The notes below the pieces were generated by a model. The model saw only the letters and a list, made by a program, of their open reading frames with translations, did no database searches and was not told the DNA's origin. This document shows, piece after piece, positions 21,073 through 31,752 of a DNA stretch of 64,000 bases (the stretch's first letter is position 1; every line of letters starts with the position of its first letter). The DNA comes from Aphelenchoides besseyi (lineage: Eukaryota; Nematoda; Chromadorea; Rhabditida; Aphelenchoididae): positions 1-64,000 of the forward strand of contig JAMPIQ010000008.1 in the NCBI GenBank assembly GCA_024699855.1, read 5' to 3'. The position numbers were made by a program, and so were the translations under genes.

Positions 21073-22372
21073 TTACTTGAAGAGCTGGAGAATATTTTCC
21101 GCATTGGCGTTGGCGATGGAGAGCGCCTGGATGCCGAGCTGCTGCTGCGTCTGCAGCGCCTTCAGCCTGGTCGATTCCTCGTTCATGTCGGCATCGACGA
21201 GACGGCCGATGCCCTTGTCGATCACATCCATCAGGCTGGAAACGAAGTTGTCCTGCATGCTGATGCGGCTCTGCAGCGAACCCAGGCTGGAAGCCGTGCT
21301 GGTCATCGCCTCAAGCTGCCCGTCGACGAAGGACATCATCATGTCGATGGCGTCTGCGTCGGTATAGGTCGTGCCGCCGCCGGCAAAACCGCCCATGGCC
21401 GCGGCAACGATATCGAGATTGCCGAGATCGAGGGTGGAAACGGAAAAGCCGAGGGAACGAGCGGCCGAAGCTGCTCCGCTGCTGGTATCGTAAAACCAGT
21501 CGTTGCTGCTGGTGTCGCGATAGGCAGGAGAAACGTGGTGCCGCCGCTCGACGGATCCGTCCCCGTCACCTTGACCCATACATTTTCGGCAAGGCGGAGA
21601 TAATTAGCGGTGCCGTCGCTATAGACATTCGGATCCGTATTCGTATCCGTCGTTGCGCGGCATTCAGCGCGCCGATTTTCTGCGTCGGTGAGCTTCGGTA
21701 CGACAAAACCCGCCTGCGTCGCCGTGCCGGCGGTCGTCGAGGTCTGGGTGACTTCATATTCCGTCTTACGGACGAAAACGGCGTTTTTGTCGAGAATACC
21801 GAGCTTTCCGCCACTGAGGTCGAAAAGGACGGTGCTGCTGTCGAGCGTGTAGTCAACGGTGGTGACCCCGACATTGCCCGAGCCAGTGCGGGTGAAGGAT
21901 GCGACGACCTTTTTGGTGATCGATTCTTCAACCGGCGGCGTGCCACCGTTGCTGATACTGGCCTGCAGCCAATTTTCACCTGAGAAGGAGGCCGATTCGG
22001 AGATGCTCTTCAGCTGTTCCTGAAGCTGCTTGATTTCATCCTGAAATCTTGCTGCGGTCGGCACCCACGCCATAGGCGGCGACGAGCTTGGCCTTGATCT
22101 GCTTGACGACCTCGATCGTGCTTTCAAGCGCGTCATAGGCGGTATCGACCTTGGCGGCGCCCAGACCCAAAGCATCCTGCACGGCCGAAAGCGCATTGTT
22201 GTCGGAGCGCATTGTCGTTGCAATGGACCAGTAGGGGCCGCGTTGTCCGCCGCAGTCTCGACACGAATAGCCGGAAGACACGCGCGCCTGCGTCGTTTCC
22301 AGATTCTTGTCGATCATCCGCAGGGTTTTGCAGCGCGGCCATTGCCGCCGCATTGGTCAAAATGCTGGTCAT
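21073..22372 (-). CDS. flaD: Long flagellin FlaD, arm B copy, frameshifted
   Basis: The fourth flagellin, about 430 residues, against about 306-320 for FlaA-FlaC. The D0/D1 ends are conserved (Asp-Asn-Ala-Ala-Tyr-Trp-Ser-Ile-Ala-Thr near residue 43; Leu-Val-Asp-Ala-Asp-Met-Asn-Glu-Glu-Ser and Gln-Thr-Gln-Gln-Gln-Leu-Gly near the end). The central variable region is over 100 residues longer and rich in Thr, Asp and Gly. Breaks near 22060, 22235, 22330, 21655 and 21525; the last 168 codons are open. Agrobacterium is known to carry a separate flaD distant from flaABC, and this fits. Confidence 0.93.
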
Positions 22373-22683
22373 GGGGTCCACCCAACTCAAAATTTAAGAA
22401 AAAATCCGGCGCTGTGCCGACAACGAGCAGGGGCATCATGCGCATCGGCAATGGTCTGAACCGACCACCGCGACCTGCCGTTCGTTAACAAATCGTTAAT
22501 ACGATAGGTAAACAAACAACGAGCCTGATTTGCAAGGCGTTCCTCGCTTTCGCAGCCGTGTTTTTCGCATAAACCGGCAGGCTTCAGGCAAGCTCGGATT
22601 AAAACGCACCGGAATGAGGCTGTTGCGCCCGCGATTTCGGCGCGCGCAACGGAGATGACGGAAATAGGGAGCGGGTGATCCGG
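22373..22683. other. flaD upstream region (arm B)
   Basis: Mirror of 17287-17596. It contains a gttaacaaatcgttaat inverted repeat near 22484-22500 that could be an operator or part of the promoter. No gene is seen. Confidence 0.5.
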
Positions 22684-23121
22684 TTAAGCCGCTTCGCCCT
22701 GACGGGTGGGCACGAATCGGGCAGCCGTCAGGCTTTGACGAAGAAACTCGGTGTTCTCGTCCGATTTTTCGGAAGGATTCTGAAACGAGACGTGATTGAT
22801 CTCAATCGCCGCATGCTCGTTGGCGAGCGTCAATCGCGCATAGACCGGGGCGCCCTTCGGCTTCAGTTCGAGATCGAGGACGATCTCCGGCGCGCCTTCC
22901 CATTCGAGCTTATATTCGCCGCCGGCGCCGAAATTGATCGTACCGGGATGATAATAAAGCTCCGCAGCCGATGAAACGAGGTCGGCGATACTGCCGTAGC
23001 ACTCGAATCGAAGCAGCGAAATCAGGTCGGCCGGGTCTAACAATCGAAGTTCGGTGGCAATCGGGTTGATCGCCTCTGCGACGATCATTTCCCGCTGTTC
23101 GGAATAGGCGGATTTTTTCAT
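22684..23121 (-). CDS. Conserved protein of unknown function downstream of flhB, intact
   Basis: An open frame of 145 codons, acidic, with no signal peptide, membrane span or metal motif. A Gly-Ala-Gly-Gly-Glu-Tyr-Lys-Leu-Glu-Trp-Glu-Gly segment (residues ~65-75) and alternating hydrophobic strands suggest a small beta-rich cytoplasmic domain. It begins 5 bases after the flhB stop, so it is very likely cotranscribed and may be a rhizobial export or assembly accessory. I do not recognise a family. Confidence 0.85.
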   Translation of the reverse strand: MKKSAYSEQREMIVAEAINPIATELRLLDPADLISLLRFECYGSIADLVSSAAELYYHPGTINFGAGGEYKLEWEGAPEIVLDLELKPKGAPVYARLTLANEHAAIEINHVSFQNPSEKSDENTEFLRQSLTAARFVPTRQGEAA

Positions 23122-23126
23122 TGGTT

Positions 23127-24211
23127 TTATTGAACCCGTATTTTCGATGACTTCATGGCGTAAACCCGGTGAACGAGCTCAGCCACAGCCTTGTAAAAGA
23201 CTGGTGGAATCACACTATCTACCGAGACTTGCGCAAACATGGAGCGTGCAAGCGGCGGGTCTTCAAAAACGGGGATATTGTTTTCTTCCGCATCTCGCGG
23301 ATTTTCAATGCGATAAGGTCCTGACCCTTGGCGACGACGACAGGTGCGTCGCCTTCTTCGCGAACATAACGCAGCGCCACCGCAAAGTGTGTCGGGTTGG
23401 CGATGACGAGTGTGGGCGCGCGGCACATTGTTGATCATGCGGCGGCGGGCACGGTCGCGGGCGATGGAGCGCTGGCGGGATTTGACCACGGGGTCGCCCT
23501 GCGACTGCTTGTATTCTTCCTTCACCTCATGCTTCGTCATCTTCAGCTGGCTGAACCAGTGGTGGCGCGTCCACAAAACGTCGACGGCGGCAAGCAGCGC
23601 GGTCGAAAGCAGAATCACGACCATCATCTTTTTGACGATCTCGACGACGCGGACGAAAATCACCTGCGGATCGGAGAACATCAGATCGATGAGGCTGTAA
23701 AAATCGCCACGCAGGGCAAGGAACATGATCACCGAGACGATCATGATCTTGAATACGGATTTGCCGAATTCAACGAAACCCTGCTTGCTGTAGATGCGCG
23801 TGAAGCCCTTCGCCGGCGAGACGCGCGACCATTGCGGACGCACCCGCTCAAGCACCGGCGACGGCAGGTTCTGGAAAAACGACGAGGCAAGCCCGAAGAC
23901 GATGAACATGATCATCGCCGGCATGAGCAGATAGGCCATCGAGGTGCCGAGAGAAAATACAATAGCGACAGGGCATTCGGCCGGGTGCTGAGGTCCCACT
24001 GTTCGGGCTGGCCGAACAGGTCCTTCAATGTGACGCCAAGACGACCGGCGCCATCGGGCAGGAAGAAGACCAGGTAACAATAAAAGGCGAGCGACGACGC
24101 AAAGATCGGCACTTCGCGAGAAAACGGAAGATTGCCCTTTTCCGCCGCATCACGGAGTTTTTTCTCCCGTGGGGCTTCTGTTTTACTGTCCTTGTCCTGA
24201 TCGTCTGCCAA
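23127..24211 (-). CDS. flhB: Flagellar export gate protein FlhB, arm B copy, frameshifted
   Basis: Mirror of 15755-16844. The TTG start is at 24211. The long middle (24080 to about 23420) with all four membrane spans is open. Breaks near 24165-24120, 23945, 23415 and 23290. The Asn-Pro-Thr-His cleavage site lies at a break here (near 23405) but is intact in arm A. Confidence 0.92.
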
Positions 24212-24230
24212 GGCACGTCTCCGGGATCAA

Positions 24231-24262
24231 AAAAGGCCCGCCGATCCCGGCAGGCCGTCAAT
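24231..24262 (-). terminator. Hairpin with T run between fliG and flhB (arm B)
   Basis: Mirror of 15709-15738, with the same stem and T run read on the minus strand. Confidence 0.75.
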
Positions 24263-24339
24263 CCCGAAACTAGCGCCCGTGACCGGCCATCGCAATGGCC
24301 GCTTTCCGCCGTAAGGGCGGGTTATCAACCGGCTTCCGC

Positions 24340-25385
24340 TCAAGCGCGGCCGGTTGTTCCTCCGCGGAAGCTTCCTTCAGCTGGATCTGGCCGGAATTGG
24401 CGAGCCGGATCGCTTCCTGCGCGACGGCGCGGCGTGCGATTGCCACTTCGCGGGTGTTGATCGAGGCCTGCGGCACCGCAAGGTCCGATTCGATCATGCG
24501 GCGCTGGCGCGGGCTGATGCTGGAGAGCACACATTCCTTGATTTCCATCGTGGCGCCGCGCAGCGCCATCGTCAGAAACATCGGACCGAGACATCGTTGA
24601 GCAGCAGGACACGGCTGCGCTGCGGCATGAACATGAGGTCGTCGAAGAGGAAGATCTTTGGCTTGACCTTGTTTGCGGCTTCCTTGCTGAGCGTCTCGAG
24701 CGAGCTGAGCAGCGTATCGACCTGCGGGCTTGTCCAGTTCGTTCATCAGATCGGCAACCTTCGTGGAACCGCCGGCATTACGCTCGGCCTCGATTTCGTT
24801 GATGAGGTTGACCACACGCTTCTCGATGATCTGGGCAGCCGTCGGGCTGACTTCCTTCATATTGACGGTACGGTTCATGATATCGGCGCGCTGCTCTTCC
24901 GGAATGGTCAGGAGAACCTTAGCGCCGAAGGAAGAAGGCAGCATGGAGAGGATATAGGCGATGGTCTGCGGATGTTCGCGCAGCAGGAACTTGCCGACGA
25001 ATTCCGGCTCGGCTTCCTGCAGGCGGTCCCAGATCGACGCTTCATAGGCCTGGAAGGCCGCGCGACGGCCGAGAAGGCTGTCCACCTCTTCAGGGGTGAG
25101 GCCCTCTTCGAGAATGCTCTCGATTGCCTTGGCATTGTCCATGAGGCCCGTTCCTTCGGTGAACAGGTCTTCGAATTCGGCGACTATCTGGGCAAGCTCA
25201 TCGGGAGGAATGACACGCAGGGTCTGGGCCGAGGAAATGATCATCTGCAATTCGTGCTGCGTGAAAAATTTCAGCAGCTTGCCGGCGACGCCCTTGCCCA
25301 TGGCAAGAAGCACCGCGGCCGCCTTGTCGGCCTGAGACAACGGTTTCCCTGCCAGGGGGTTACCGAAATCCTCGAAGTCCATCAT
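24340..25385 (-). CDS. fliG: Flagellar motor switch protein FliG, arm B copy, frameshifted near C-terminus
   Basis: A nearly continuous 371-codon frame extends to 24270, but the true stop is the TCA at 24340-24342. Indels near 24350 hide it and add a false 24-residue tail. Compensating indels near 24728 and 24585 scramble about 45 residues between them. The N-terminal and middle domains are intact and identical to arm A. Confidence 0.94.
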
Positions 25386-25413
25386 GGTCTTTCCTCTCCG
25401 TCCCCCACAGGGA

Positions 25414-25956
25414 TCAGGCTTTCTTCGTACTCAGTACTTCAATCAATTTTACGCCGAAGCGCGTATCGTCGTCTTCCAGAACCGTTATTTCACCGCGCGC
25501 AATACGGCGGGCCATTCACCATGATCTCGACCGGCTCGCCGATCTTGCGATCAAGCGCGATCGTTGCGCCCTCTTCAAGGCTCATCAGCCCCGAAACGAG
25601 CATTCTGCTGGTGCCAAGCACGATCTGGACATCGATCGGGATGTCCATGATCATTTCCATGTTTTCGGACAATCCGCTGCCAAGCGGCGCCTTCACGCCC
25701 GCAACCTGCGGGGCGGCGGCAAAATCATCCATCCCAAAATCGGCCGTTCCGCCACCGAAAGCGGAAAGGTCGGTATCCGTCGAGACCTCGTCCGTGCTGC
25801 CGAAATCGCCGAAGTCGCCGAAATCGGAGAGCGAACCTTCCGCATCCGTCTTGAGGACGCCACGCAGATCGCCGATAGCCTGGGTCGAGGTCGCCGCCGT
25901 CTTCAAAACGACGGCAACGCCGCATCATCGGTCACAGGTGTTTTCTTCGTAGCCAT
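25414..25956 (-). CDS. fliN: Flagellar switch protein FliN, arm B copy, two frameshifts
   Basis: Mirror of 14015-14555. Start at 25954-25956, stop at 25414-25416. The centre from about 25900 to 25515, including the Lys-Ala-Pro-Leu-Gly junction that is broken in arm A, is open. Breaks lie near 25905 (an a run) and 25510 (cggcgggcc). Confidence 0.94.
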
Positions 25957-26020
25957 GCGCTGATTATTCCCTTTGAAACTTGCGTCAGCCTGCCCAGAAC
26001 CCAAAAAGGCCAGGCAGGAT

Positions 26021-26983
26021 TTAACCCATCAAATGTCGTAAGATCTCGTCGTCCGTGCTGACATTGTTCTTCACCCGAACCATGTAGCGGTCGCCGGACT
26101 TGCCGAATTCGCAATTGTAGAGCTTGGAACCGTTGGCGCTGACCTCGACGCCGATATCGTCCTGCTTCAGAGCCTGGAACGGGATGACATCACCGGCCAC
26201 CAGCTTGGAAATCGTCCTGAGCGTCAGTGTTTCAAGCTTGATGCGCGCCTCGAGCGTGACCTGCGACCGCTTCACCTGCTCCGAGATCATCTCCATCCAT
26301 TCCTCCTGCTTCTTCAGCGCCTGGGCTGAAGCCTTGGGGGCAACGATGGAGGTCTTGAGCAGGGGGCGCTGCGGCACGATCAGCGAGAATTCCGAGGATA
26401 CCTTGCCGATAACGATCTTCATGCGGATGGTCACGCCGTAGAGGCCGGCGATCATCTCGTCGAAGGCGCTCTTTCCGTTGGAATTGAAGGGCGGCTCAAT
26501 GGTCGCTTCAAAACCGCCCGGCGCGTTGACGCCGGAGCGCAGGACGCCTGCGATGCGGCCAAGAACCATGGCCGCGAGGTCGAGCTCGATATGGGACAGG
26601 CTGCGCTCGTCCGGTTCGCCGATCATGTCCGGCGACGCGCCCAGCATGCGCTCCATGAGCGCGATGACGAAGCCGTTGCCGACCGTCATCATGAAATTGG
26701 GGCACCAGTTGCGCAGGGAACAATCGGCAACCGCGACGTTGCGCCCGACATTGGCGATCAGGTCGGTCATCAGTCCCGATTCGGAGCCGACATATTCGAC
26801 GTCGATGGCGATGCCGGTCTCGCTGTGGAAGATATCAGGCAGGAATTCGCTGTAGAGATGGCCGATATCGGAGCCGATCTTGGCGATCGTCTTGCGGTCG
26901 GACAACCCACCCGTCAATTTTGCGAGAAGGGCGGTTGTCGATGGCGGGTGCTTGTGTGTGCTGCAGCTTTTTGCCATCGTCAT
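26021..26983 (-). CDS. fliM: Flagellar switch protein FliM, arm B copy, N-terminus scrambled
   Basis: The frame is open to its stop at 26021 over about 300 codons, including the region broken in arm A. The first ~20 codons (26983 to 26925) are garbled by compensating indels, and the open frame even runs upstream to 27016 inside motA. The true start is the ATG overlapping the motA stop. Confidence 0.94.
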   Translation of the reverse strand: MTMAKSCSTHKHPPSTTALLAKLTGGLSDRKTIAKIGSDIGHLYSEFLPDIFHSETGIAIDVEYVGSESGLMTDLIANVGRNVAVADCSLRNWCPNFMMTVGNGFVIALMERMLGASPDMIGEPDERSLSHIELDLAAMVLGRIAGVLRSGVNAPGGFEATIEPPFNSNGKSAFDEMIAGLYGVTIRMKIVIGKVSSEFSLIVPQRPLLKTSIVAPKASAQALKKQEEWMEMISEQVKRSQVTLEARIKLETLTLRTISKLVAGDVIPFQALKQDDIGVEVSANGSKLYNCEFGKSGDRYMVRVKNNVSTDDEILRHLMG

Positions 26984-27869
26984 GCCGCCTTGTTTTCGCC
27001 GCCCGGGGTTCATCATCTCCTGTTCGACGGCGTCAATCGACGGCGCGCTCGTAGTTGGAGATGGTCTTGCGGCCGTATTCGAGCGCGACCTGCGGCACCG
27101 AGCCGTTCATGTAGGCGATCAGCGTCTGCTTGACGATGATGTAGAGGCGGTGCTGCTTGGTGCGGACGATCTTGACCTGGGACGCGAGCGGGTTGCAGAT
27201 CGAATAGGACAGGATGATGCCGAGCATGGTGCCGACGAGTGCGGCGCCGATCAGGCCGCCCAGCACTTCCGGCGCGATTCGTTGATCTTGCCCATGGCCT
27301 TGATGACGCCGAGAACCGCCGCGACGATACCGATGGCGGGGAAAGAATCGCCCATGGTGGTGTGATCGCGTGATAGGGTTTCAGCTTGTCGTTTCAGGCG
27401 TTTTTGGTCTCGATTTCCTCATCCATCAAGCGCCTCGATTTCGTGGCTGCGGGCGTTGCCGATGATGATGAGGCGGACATAGTCACAGATGAACGAGGTC
27501 AGTTCCTTGTTTTTTCAGAACCGAGGGCGCGCTCTGGAAGATCGAGGATTCTTCCGGATTGTCGATATGGGCCTCGATCTCGTTGCGCGATTTCGTGCGC
27601 AGATCGCGCATCAGCGAATAAAGCACGCCGAGCACGTCGAGATAGTTTCGCTCCTTTCGGGACCGAATGCTTGAAGGCCTCGCCGAGCGCCCTTGCCCGA
27701 GTCCTTCACGACCTTCATGGGGTTCGCCATAATGAAGCCGCCGAGACCGGCGCCGCCAATGATCATCAATTCGAACGGGCTGAACAAGCACGTCCAGATG
27801 ACCGCCCATCGCCATATAGCCGCCGATGATGCAGCCGAAGGTGATTATAAGTCCAATTACAATATTCAT
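26980..27869 (-). CDS. motA: Flagellar stator protein MotA, arm B copy, frameshifted
   Basis: Mirror of 12115-12989. Start at 27867-27869, stop TGA at 26980-26982. At least six breaks (near 27785, 27695, 27655, 27510, 27395 and 27275), more than in arm A. Membrane helices are recognisable in pieces. Confidence 0.92.
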
Positions 27870-28063
27870 TGATCGACCACGCTCCCCCCGAAACAGTGTT
27901 CCATGCCCCCATGTCTAAAAAAATGTGGCTTGCGTGAACCTGTCCGCAAAGCCTCTCCCGCGCTGCCGCCTCCAGCCAGTTTCGCACAAGCAAGCCACGG
28001 CACTATGCCCGGCAAAGGCGGACGTGCGCCTTGAGATCGGGATCAAACGAGAGCGGCGGTTCA
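27870..28063. promoter_or_regulatory. Divergent promoter region between motA and the DUF1217-flgF operon (arm B)
   Basis: Mirror of 11929-12114, with several indels. Promoters for both directions are expected here; no motif is assigned. Confidence 0.5.
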
Positions 28064-28864
28064 GTGACTTCCACCTACACCAGCTACAGACTGATCAGTC
28101 AGGATATCGGCAAATCGCTTGAGCGTGTGTCGGAGCAGCCCGACGTGGGCGCGCGAGGAGACCGAATATTACCGCGCGAAGATCGGCGATGTGAAATCCA
28201 TCGACGATTTCATGGCCGATACGCGCCTTTACAATTACGCGCTGAAGGCGCACGGGCTCGAGGATATGGCCTATGCGAAGGCCTTCATCCGCAAGGTGCT
28301 GACGGAAGGCACCTCGGACAAGGACGCCTTCGCCAACAAGCTCTCCGACAGCCGTTATGCGGATTTTGCGAAGTCGCTGGATTTTGCCGGCCTGGGGGCC
28401 GCGGCGACCTCCACCCGAGAGGCCGCCAAATCGGGCGTCATCGGCAAATACACCCGCCAGAGACGCTGGAACAGGAAGCGGGCGACGACAATAACGGCGT
28501 CCGGCTTGCCCCTTTTTTTCGAACGCAAGGCGTCAACCATTACATCCGGCCTCGACTTTCTGGCGGACCGATGCGCTCGCGCAGGTGTTTTCGCACGGCC
28601 TACAACCTTCCCGACGAGTTTGCCGCCGCCGATGTCGACAAACACGGCGGCGCTCATCGAAAAAAAAAACCATCGATATATCAAGGATCTGCAGGATCCC
28701 GAAAAGGTCGGCAAGCTGCTCGAGCGTTTCACCATCATGTGGGAAATGCAAAAAACCCTCGACGACCTATGATCCTCTTGCCGTTTTCGGCTCCTCCAGC
28801 GGCTACGGCATTTTCCCCGGACCTGCTGATCTCCATCAACTCCCTGAAACTCGGAGGCAAATGA
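28064..28864 (+). CDS. DUF1217-type flagellar cluster protein, arm B copy, frameshifted
   Basis: About 260 residues, cytoplasmic, mostly helical, with no signal peptide. The N-terminal Tyr-Arg-Leu-Ile-Ser-Gln-Asp and repeated Ala-Tyr-Asn-Leu-Pro-Asp-Glu-Phe-type segments fit the DUF1217 family, which occurs in alphaproteobacterial flagellar clusters; its role is unknown to me. A GTG at 28064 is the likely start, since the frame upstream of it is poor. Breaks near 28145, 28420, 28465, 28580, 28640, 28665 and 28755. The stop is directly before flgF, suggesting coupling. Confidence 0.78.
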   Translation: MTSTYTSYRLISQDIGKSLERVSEQPDVGARGDRILPREDRRCEIHRRFHGRYAPLQLRAEGARARGYGLCEGLHPQGADGRHLGQGRLRQQALRQPLCGFCEVAGFCRPGGRGDLHPRGRQIGRHRQIHPPETLEQEAGDDNNGVRLAPFFRTQGVNHYIRPRLSGGPMRSRRCFRTAYNLPDEFAAADVDKHGGAHRKKKPSIYQGSAGSRKGRQAARAFHHHVGNAKNPRRPMILLPFSAPPAATAFSPDLLISINSLKLGGK

Positions 28865-28865
28865 T

Positions 28866-29600
28866 ATGCAATCCGGACTATACGTCGCCCTGTCCTCGCA
28901 GATCGCGCTGGAGCGCCGTCTCACCACCATTTCCGACAACATGGCGAATGTGAACACGGTCGGCTTCCGCGGCTCCGAAGTGAAATTCGACGAAATGGTC
29001 GCCAAGAACCACAATGACATGAATGCCAGGGTGGCTTTCGTTTCGCAGGGCAACGACTATCTCTCCACCCGTCAGGGCGCTTTCGAGCAGACCGGCAACT
29101 CCTTCGATTTCGCCATCAAGGGCGACGCCTGGTTTTCGCTGGATACGCCCGATGGCCAGATTCTGACCCGCGACGGCCGCTTCACCATGCGTCCGGACGG
29201 CGCGCTCATCTCCTCGAACGGTTATCCCGTTCTCGATGCCGGCGGCGGTCCGATACAGCTCAATCCGAATGGCGGCCCGATCACCGTCGGTCTCGATGGC
29301 GCCATCCGGCAGAACGAAAACATCGTCGCCACCCTCGGCATCTTCCAGGCGGATTTCTCGCAAGGGTTCCTGCGTCATCCCAATAGTGGCGTGAAGCCGG
29401 TGGCCCAGCCGGTTCCGGTGGTCAACAATCATGAAGTCGGCGTCGTTCAGGGTTATCTCGAACAGTCGAACGTCAACGGCATTTCCCAGATGACCCAGCT
29501 CATCCAGGTCAACCGCGCCTTTGAAAGCATCTCCTCGCTGATGCGCGATACCGAATCGACCTTCGGCGAAGGCATCAAGACGCTTGGCGGCGCGCGTTGA
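28866..29600 (+). CDS. flgF: Rod protein FlgF, arm B copy, intact
   Basis: An open 244-codon frame identical to arm A (10414-11148). It carries the Asn-Met-Ala-Asn-Val-Asn-Thr-Val-Gly-Phe rod signature at the N-terminus, a beta-rich middle with Gly-Asp-Ala-Trp-Phe, and the C-terminal family helix. No cleavable signal peptide, as expected for type III export. It is the second gene of the operon, 11 bases before fliI. Confidence 0.96.
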   Translation: MQSGLYVALSSQIALERRLTTISDNMANVNTVGFRGSEVKFDEMVAKNHNDMNARVAFVSQGNDYLSTRQGAFEQTGNSFDFAIKGDAWFSLDTPDGQILTRDGRFTMRPDGALISSNGYPVLDAGGGPIQLNPNGGPITVGLDGAIRQNENIVATLGIFQADFSQGFLRHPNSGVKPVAQPVPVVNNHEVGVVQGYLEQSNVNGISQMTQLIQVNRAFESISSLMRDTESTFGEGIKTLGGAR

Positions 29601-29611
29601 GGAACTGAGTA

Positions 29612-31006
29612 ATGACAATGCCGGAATCCATGCTCTCGGCTGACGCCATTTCACCGAAGCTCGCACAGCTAGCAAGCCTTGCAGGGCATTATGCCGATCC
29701 GGAGTTCTCGGTGGCGCATGGCGGGCATGTCCGCACCATCGCCGCCGGGCACTATACGGTTTCCGGCCTGTCACGGCATGTGCGGCTCGGAGAATTCGTC
29801 GCCCATCGCAGCGCGACCGGCATTCATCTCGGCGAAGTGGTGCGCGTGGAACCGGACATCTGCTATGTCTGCCCCATCGAGCCCGGCGAGCCGATCGGCA
29901 TTCACGACACCGTCATCCGCAAGGGCGCCTTCCGCGTCTCGCCCGACGACAGCTGGTGCGGACGCACCATCAATGCGCTCGGCGAACCCATCGACGGCCA
30001 GGGGCCGCTGGCCTCCGGCATCGAGCGCCGTTCGATTTCCAACAATGCGCCGCCCTCGATGACGCGCAAAAAGGGTGGAAAACGCCTTTCAAGACCGGTG
30101 TGCGGGCAATCGATATCTTCTCGCCGCTTTTGCCTCGGCCAGCGCCTCGGCATTTTCGCCGGTTCCGGTGTGGGCAAATCCACGCTGCTGTCGATGCTCG
30201 CCAAGGCAGACGCCTTCGACAAGGTGGTGATTGCTCTTGTCGGCGAACGCGCGGCCGCGAAGTGCGCGAATTCATCGAAGACACGATGGGCGAGAACATG
30301 AGCAAGTCCATCGCCGTCGTTGCGACAAGCGATGAAAGCCCGATGCTGCGCAAGATGGCGCCGCTTTCCGCCGTCACCATCGCCGAACATTTTCGCGATC
30401 AGGGCGACAATGTTCTTCTCATCATCGACAGCGTGACGCGCTTTGCCCATGCCATCCGCGAAGTGGCGGTCGCTTCGGGCGAGCCGCCGGTGGCGCGCGG
30501 CTACCCGGCCTCGGTCTTCACCGAACTGCCGCGCCTTCTGGAGCGGGCGGGACCGGGCGCGGAAGGCACCGGCACCATCACCCGCCATCGTCTCCATTCT
30601 GGTGGATGGCGACAATCACAACGACCCGATTGCCGATTCGACGCGCGGTATTCTCGATGGCCATATCGTGCTTGACCGCAGCCTTGCCGAAGAAGGCCGT
30701 TACCCGCCAATCAATCCGCTCGCCTCGATCTCGCGTCTCGCCAAGAAGGCCTGGACACCGGATCAGGAAAAGCTGGTGTCGCGCCTCAAGGCGCTGGTGC
30801 ATCGCTTCGAGGAAACGCGCGATCTTCGCCTCATCGGCGGTTATCGGCCCGGCACCGATCCTGATCTCGACATGGCGGTGAAGCAGGTTCCGATCATCTA
30901 CGAAACGTTAAAGCAGCTGCCGAACGAACCGGCGGCGCAGGATGCCTATGCTGATCTGGCGACCGCCTTGCGGAGCGGCGCGCGCAGAACGGTCAGCCGC
31001 AGGTAA
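29612..31006 (+). CDS. fliI: Flagellum-specific ATPase FliI, arm B copy, frameshifted
   Basis: FliI hydrolyses ATP at the export gate to prepare flagellar substrates. About 463 residues of the F1-beta/RecA fold. Walker A (Gly-Ser-Gly-Val-Gly-Lys-Ser-Thr) is near 30164-30187, a Walker B-like Leu-Leu-Ile-Ile-Asp-Ser near 30420, and the Glu-Gly-Gly-Arg/Tyr-Pro-Pro-Ile-Asn-type C-terminal segment follows. Breaks near 30067, 30130, 30250 and 30582, none shared with arm A. Both arms agree on the C-terminus Arg-Thr-Val-Ser-Arg-Arg-stop. Confidence 0.94.
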
Positions 31007-31029
31007 CTCCCAGAGCGAGAGGCTGACCC

Positions 31030-31594
31030 GTGAAGAAAAAAACGGACCAACGATAGCCATGATGAAGACGTGCTGCCCAAGCCCGCTTTCTTCACGCCCG
31101 ACCGTATTCTCGCATGGACAGGCATTACGCTTGCTGCCGCGGCAGCCTTCTTTCCCTGGTACGTTTTCTTCAACGAAGAAAAGTTCGGCATGAAAGTGGC
31201 GGGCGGCGACCGCACCCGCGATCTGCCCCATACTGGCCCGCGGGAAGTCTTCAGCGTTTCGCCGATGGCCATGACCAACCGCAACAAGGAAGACACCCCG
31301 CCGCCGGCGGAGCTGCCCGACATGCTGACGACGGCGACCGTGAACGCAGGCGGCAAGGAAAAACAGAACAATCTGGCAGCCGGGATCGAGGACCAACCCT
31401 TCCCCGGCCAGACCTCCTTCCGTCTGCTGCATGTTTCCAACGGGCGCGCCCTGATCGAGGACGGTTCGGGCATGTATATGGTGAGGGTCGGCTCGACCCT
31501 GCCGGATAATGCGTTGCTGACGAAGATCGAACAGCGCAACGGCGAATGGCTGATAGAAACGTCTTCCGGAAAGACCTATCGTCCTGAAAAATAA
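31030..31594 (+). CDS. Conserved single-span membrane protein of the flagellar cluster, arm B copy, N-terminal frameshift
   Basis: About 187 residues. GTG start; a basic N-terminus (Lys-Lys-Lys-Arg), then one hydrophobic span (Ile-Thr-Leu-Ala-Ala-Ala-Ala-Ala-Phe-Phe-Pro-Trp-Tyr-Val) at residues ~28-45. A long, Pro-rich soluble part follows, ending in a compact beta domain (Val-Gly-Ser-Thr-Leu-Pro-Asp-Asn-Ala). The frame is open from 31070; one extra A near 31040 hides the start. The last gene before the 31613 terminator, it belongs to the flgF-fliI operon. It corresponds by place to orf26 of Sinorhizobium; function unknown, possibly export-linked because it follows fliI. Confidence 0.82.
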
Positions 31595-31612
31595 AAGATT
31601 TTTCTCTGGCTC

Positions 31613-31653
31613 AAAAGGCGCGCCGCATCTGCCGGCGCGCCTTTTGTTTTTTG
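31613..31653 (+). terminator. Strong terminator between the fliI operon and flgB
   Basis: A 12 bp stem (aaaaggcgcgcc at 31613-31624 with its complement at 31634-31645), 9-base loop and T-rich tail. It defines flgB as the start of a new transcription unit; the flgB promoter must lie in 31654-31752. Confidence 0.9.
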
Positions 31654-31752
31654 GCAGGCCGCATCCATATCGGCGTCTTGCGCCGTTCCACGCCTTCTCC
31701 CCTCTCCGCAAGTCTGACGCAAGATTAGCCCCGTAGGTTCGGGCCATACGAG

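Noticed and set aside
24354..25952. A 532-codon open frame opposite fliG and fliN, and its 518-codon relative at 14115-15671
   Set aside because: Antisense shadows of conserved genes; the composition is rich in His, Arg and Ala, as expected for such shadows.
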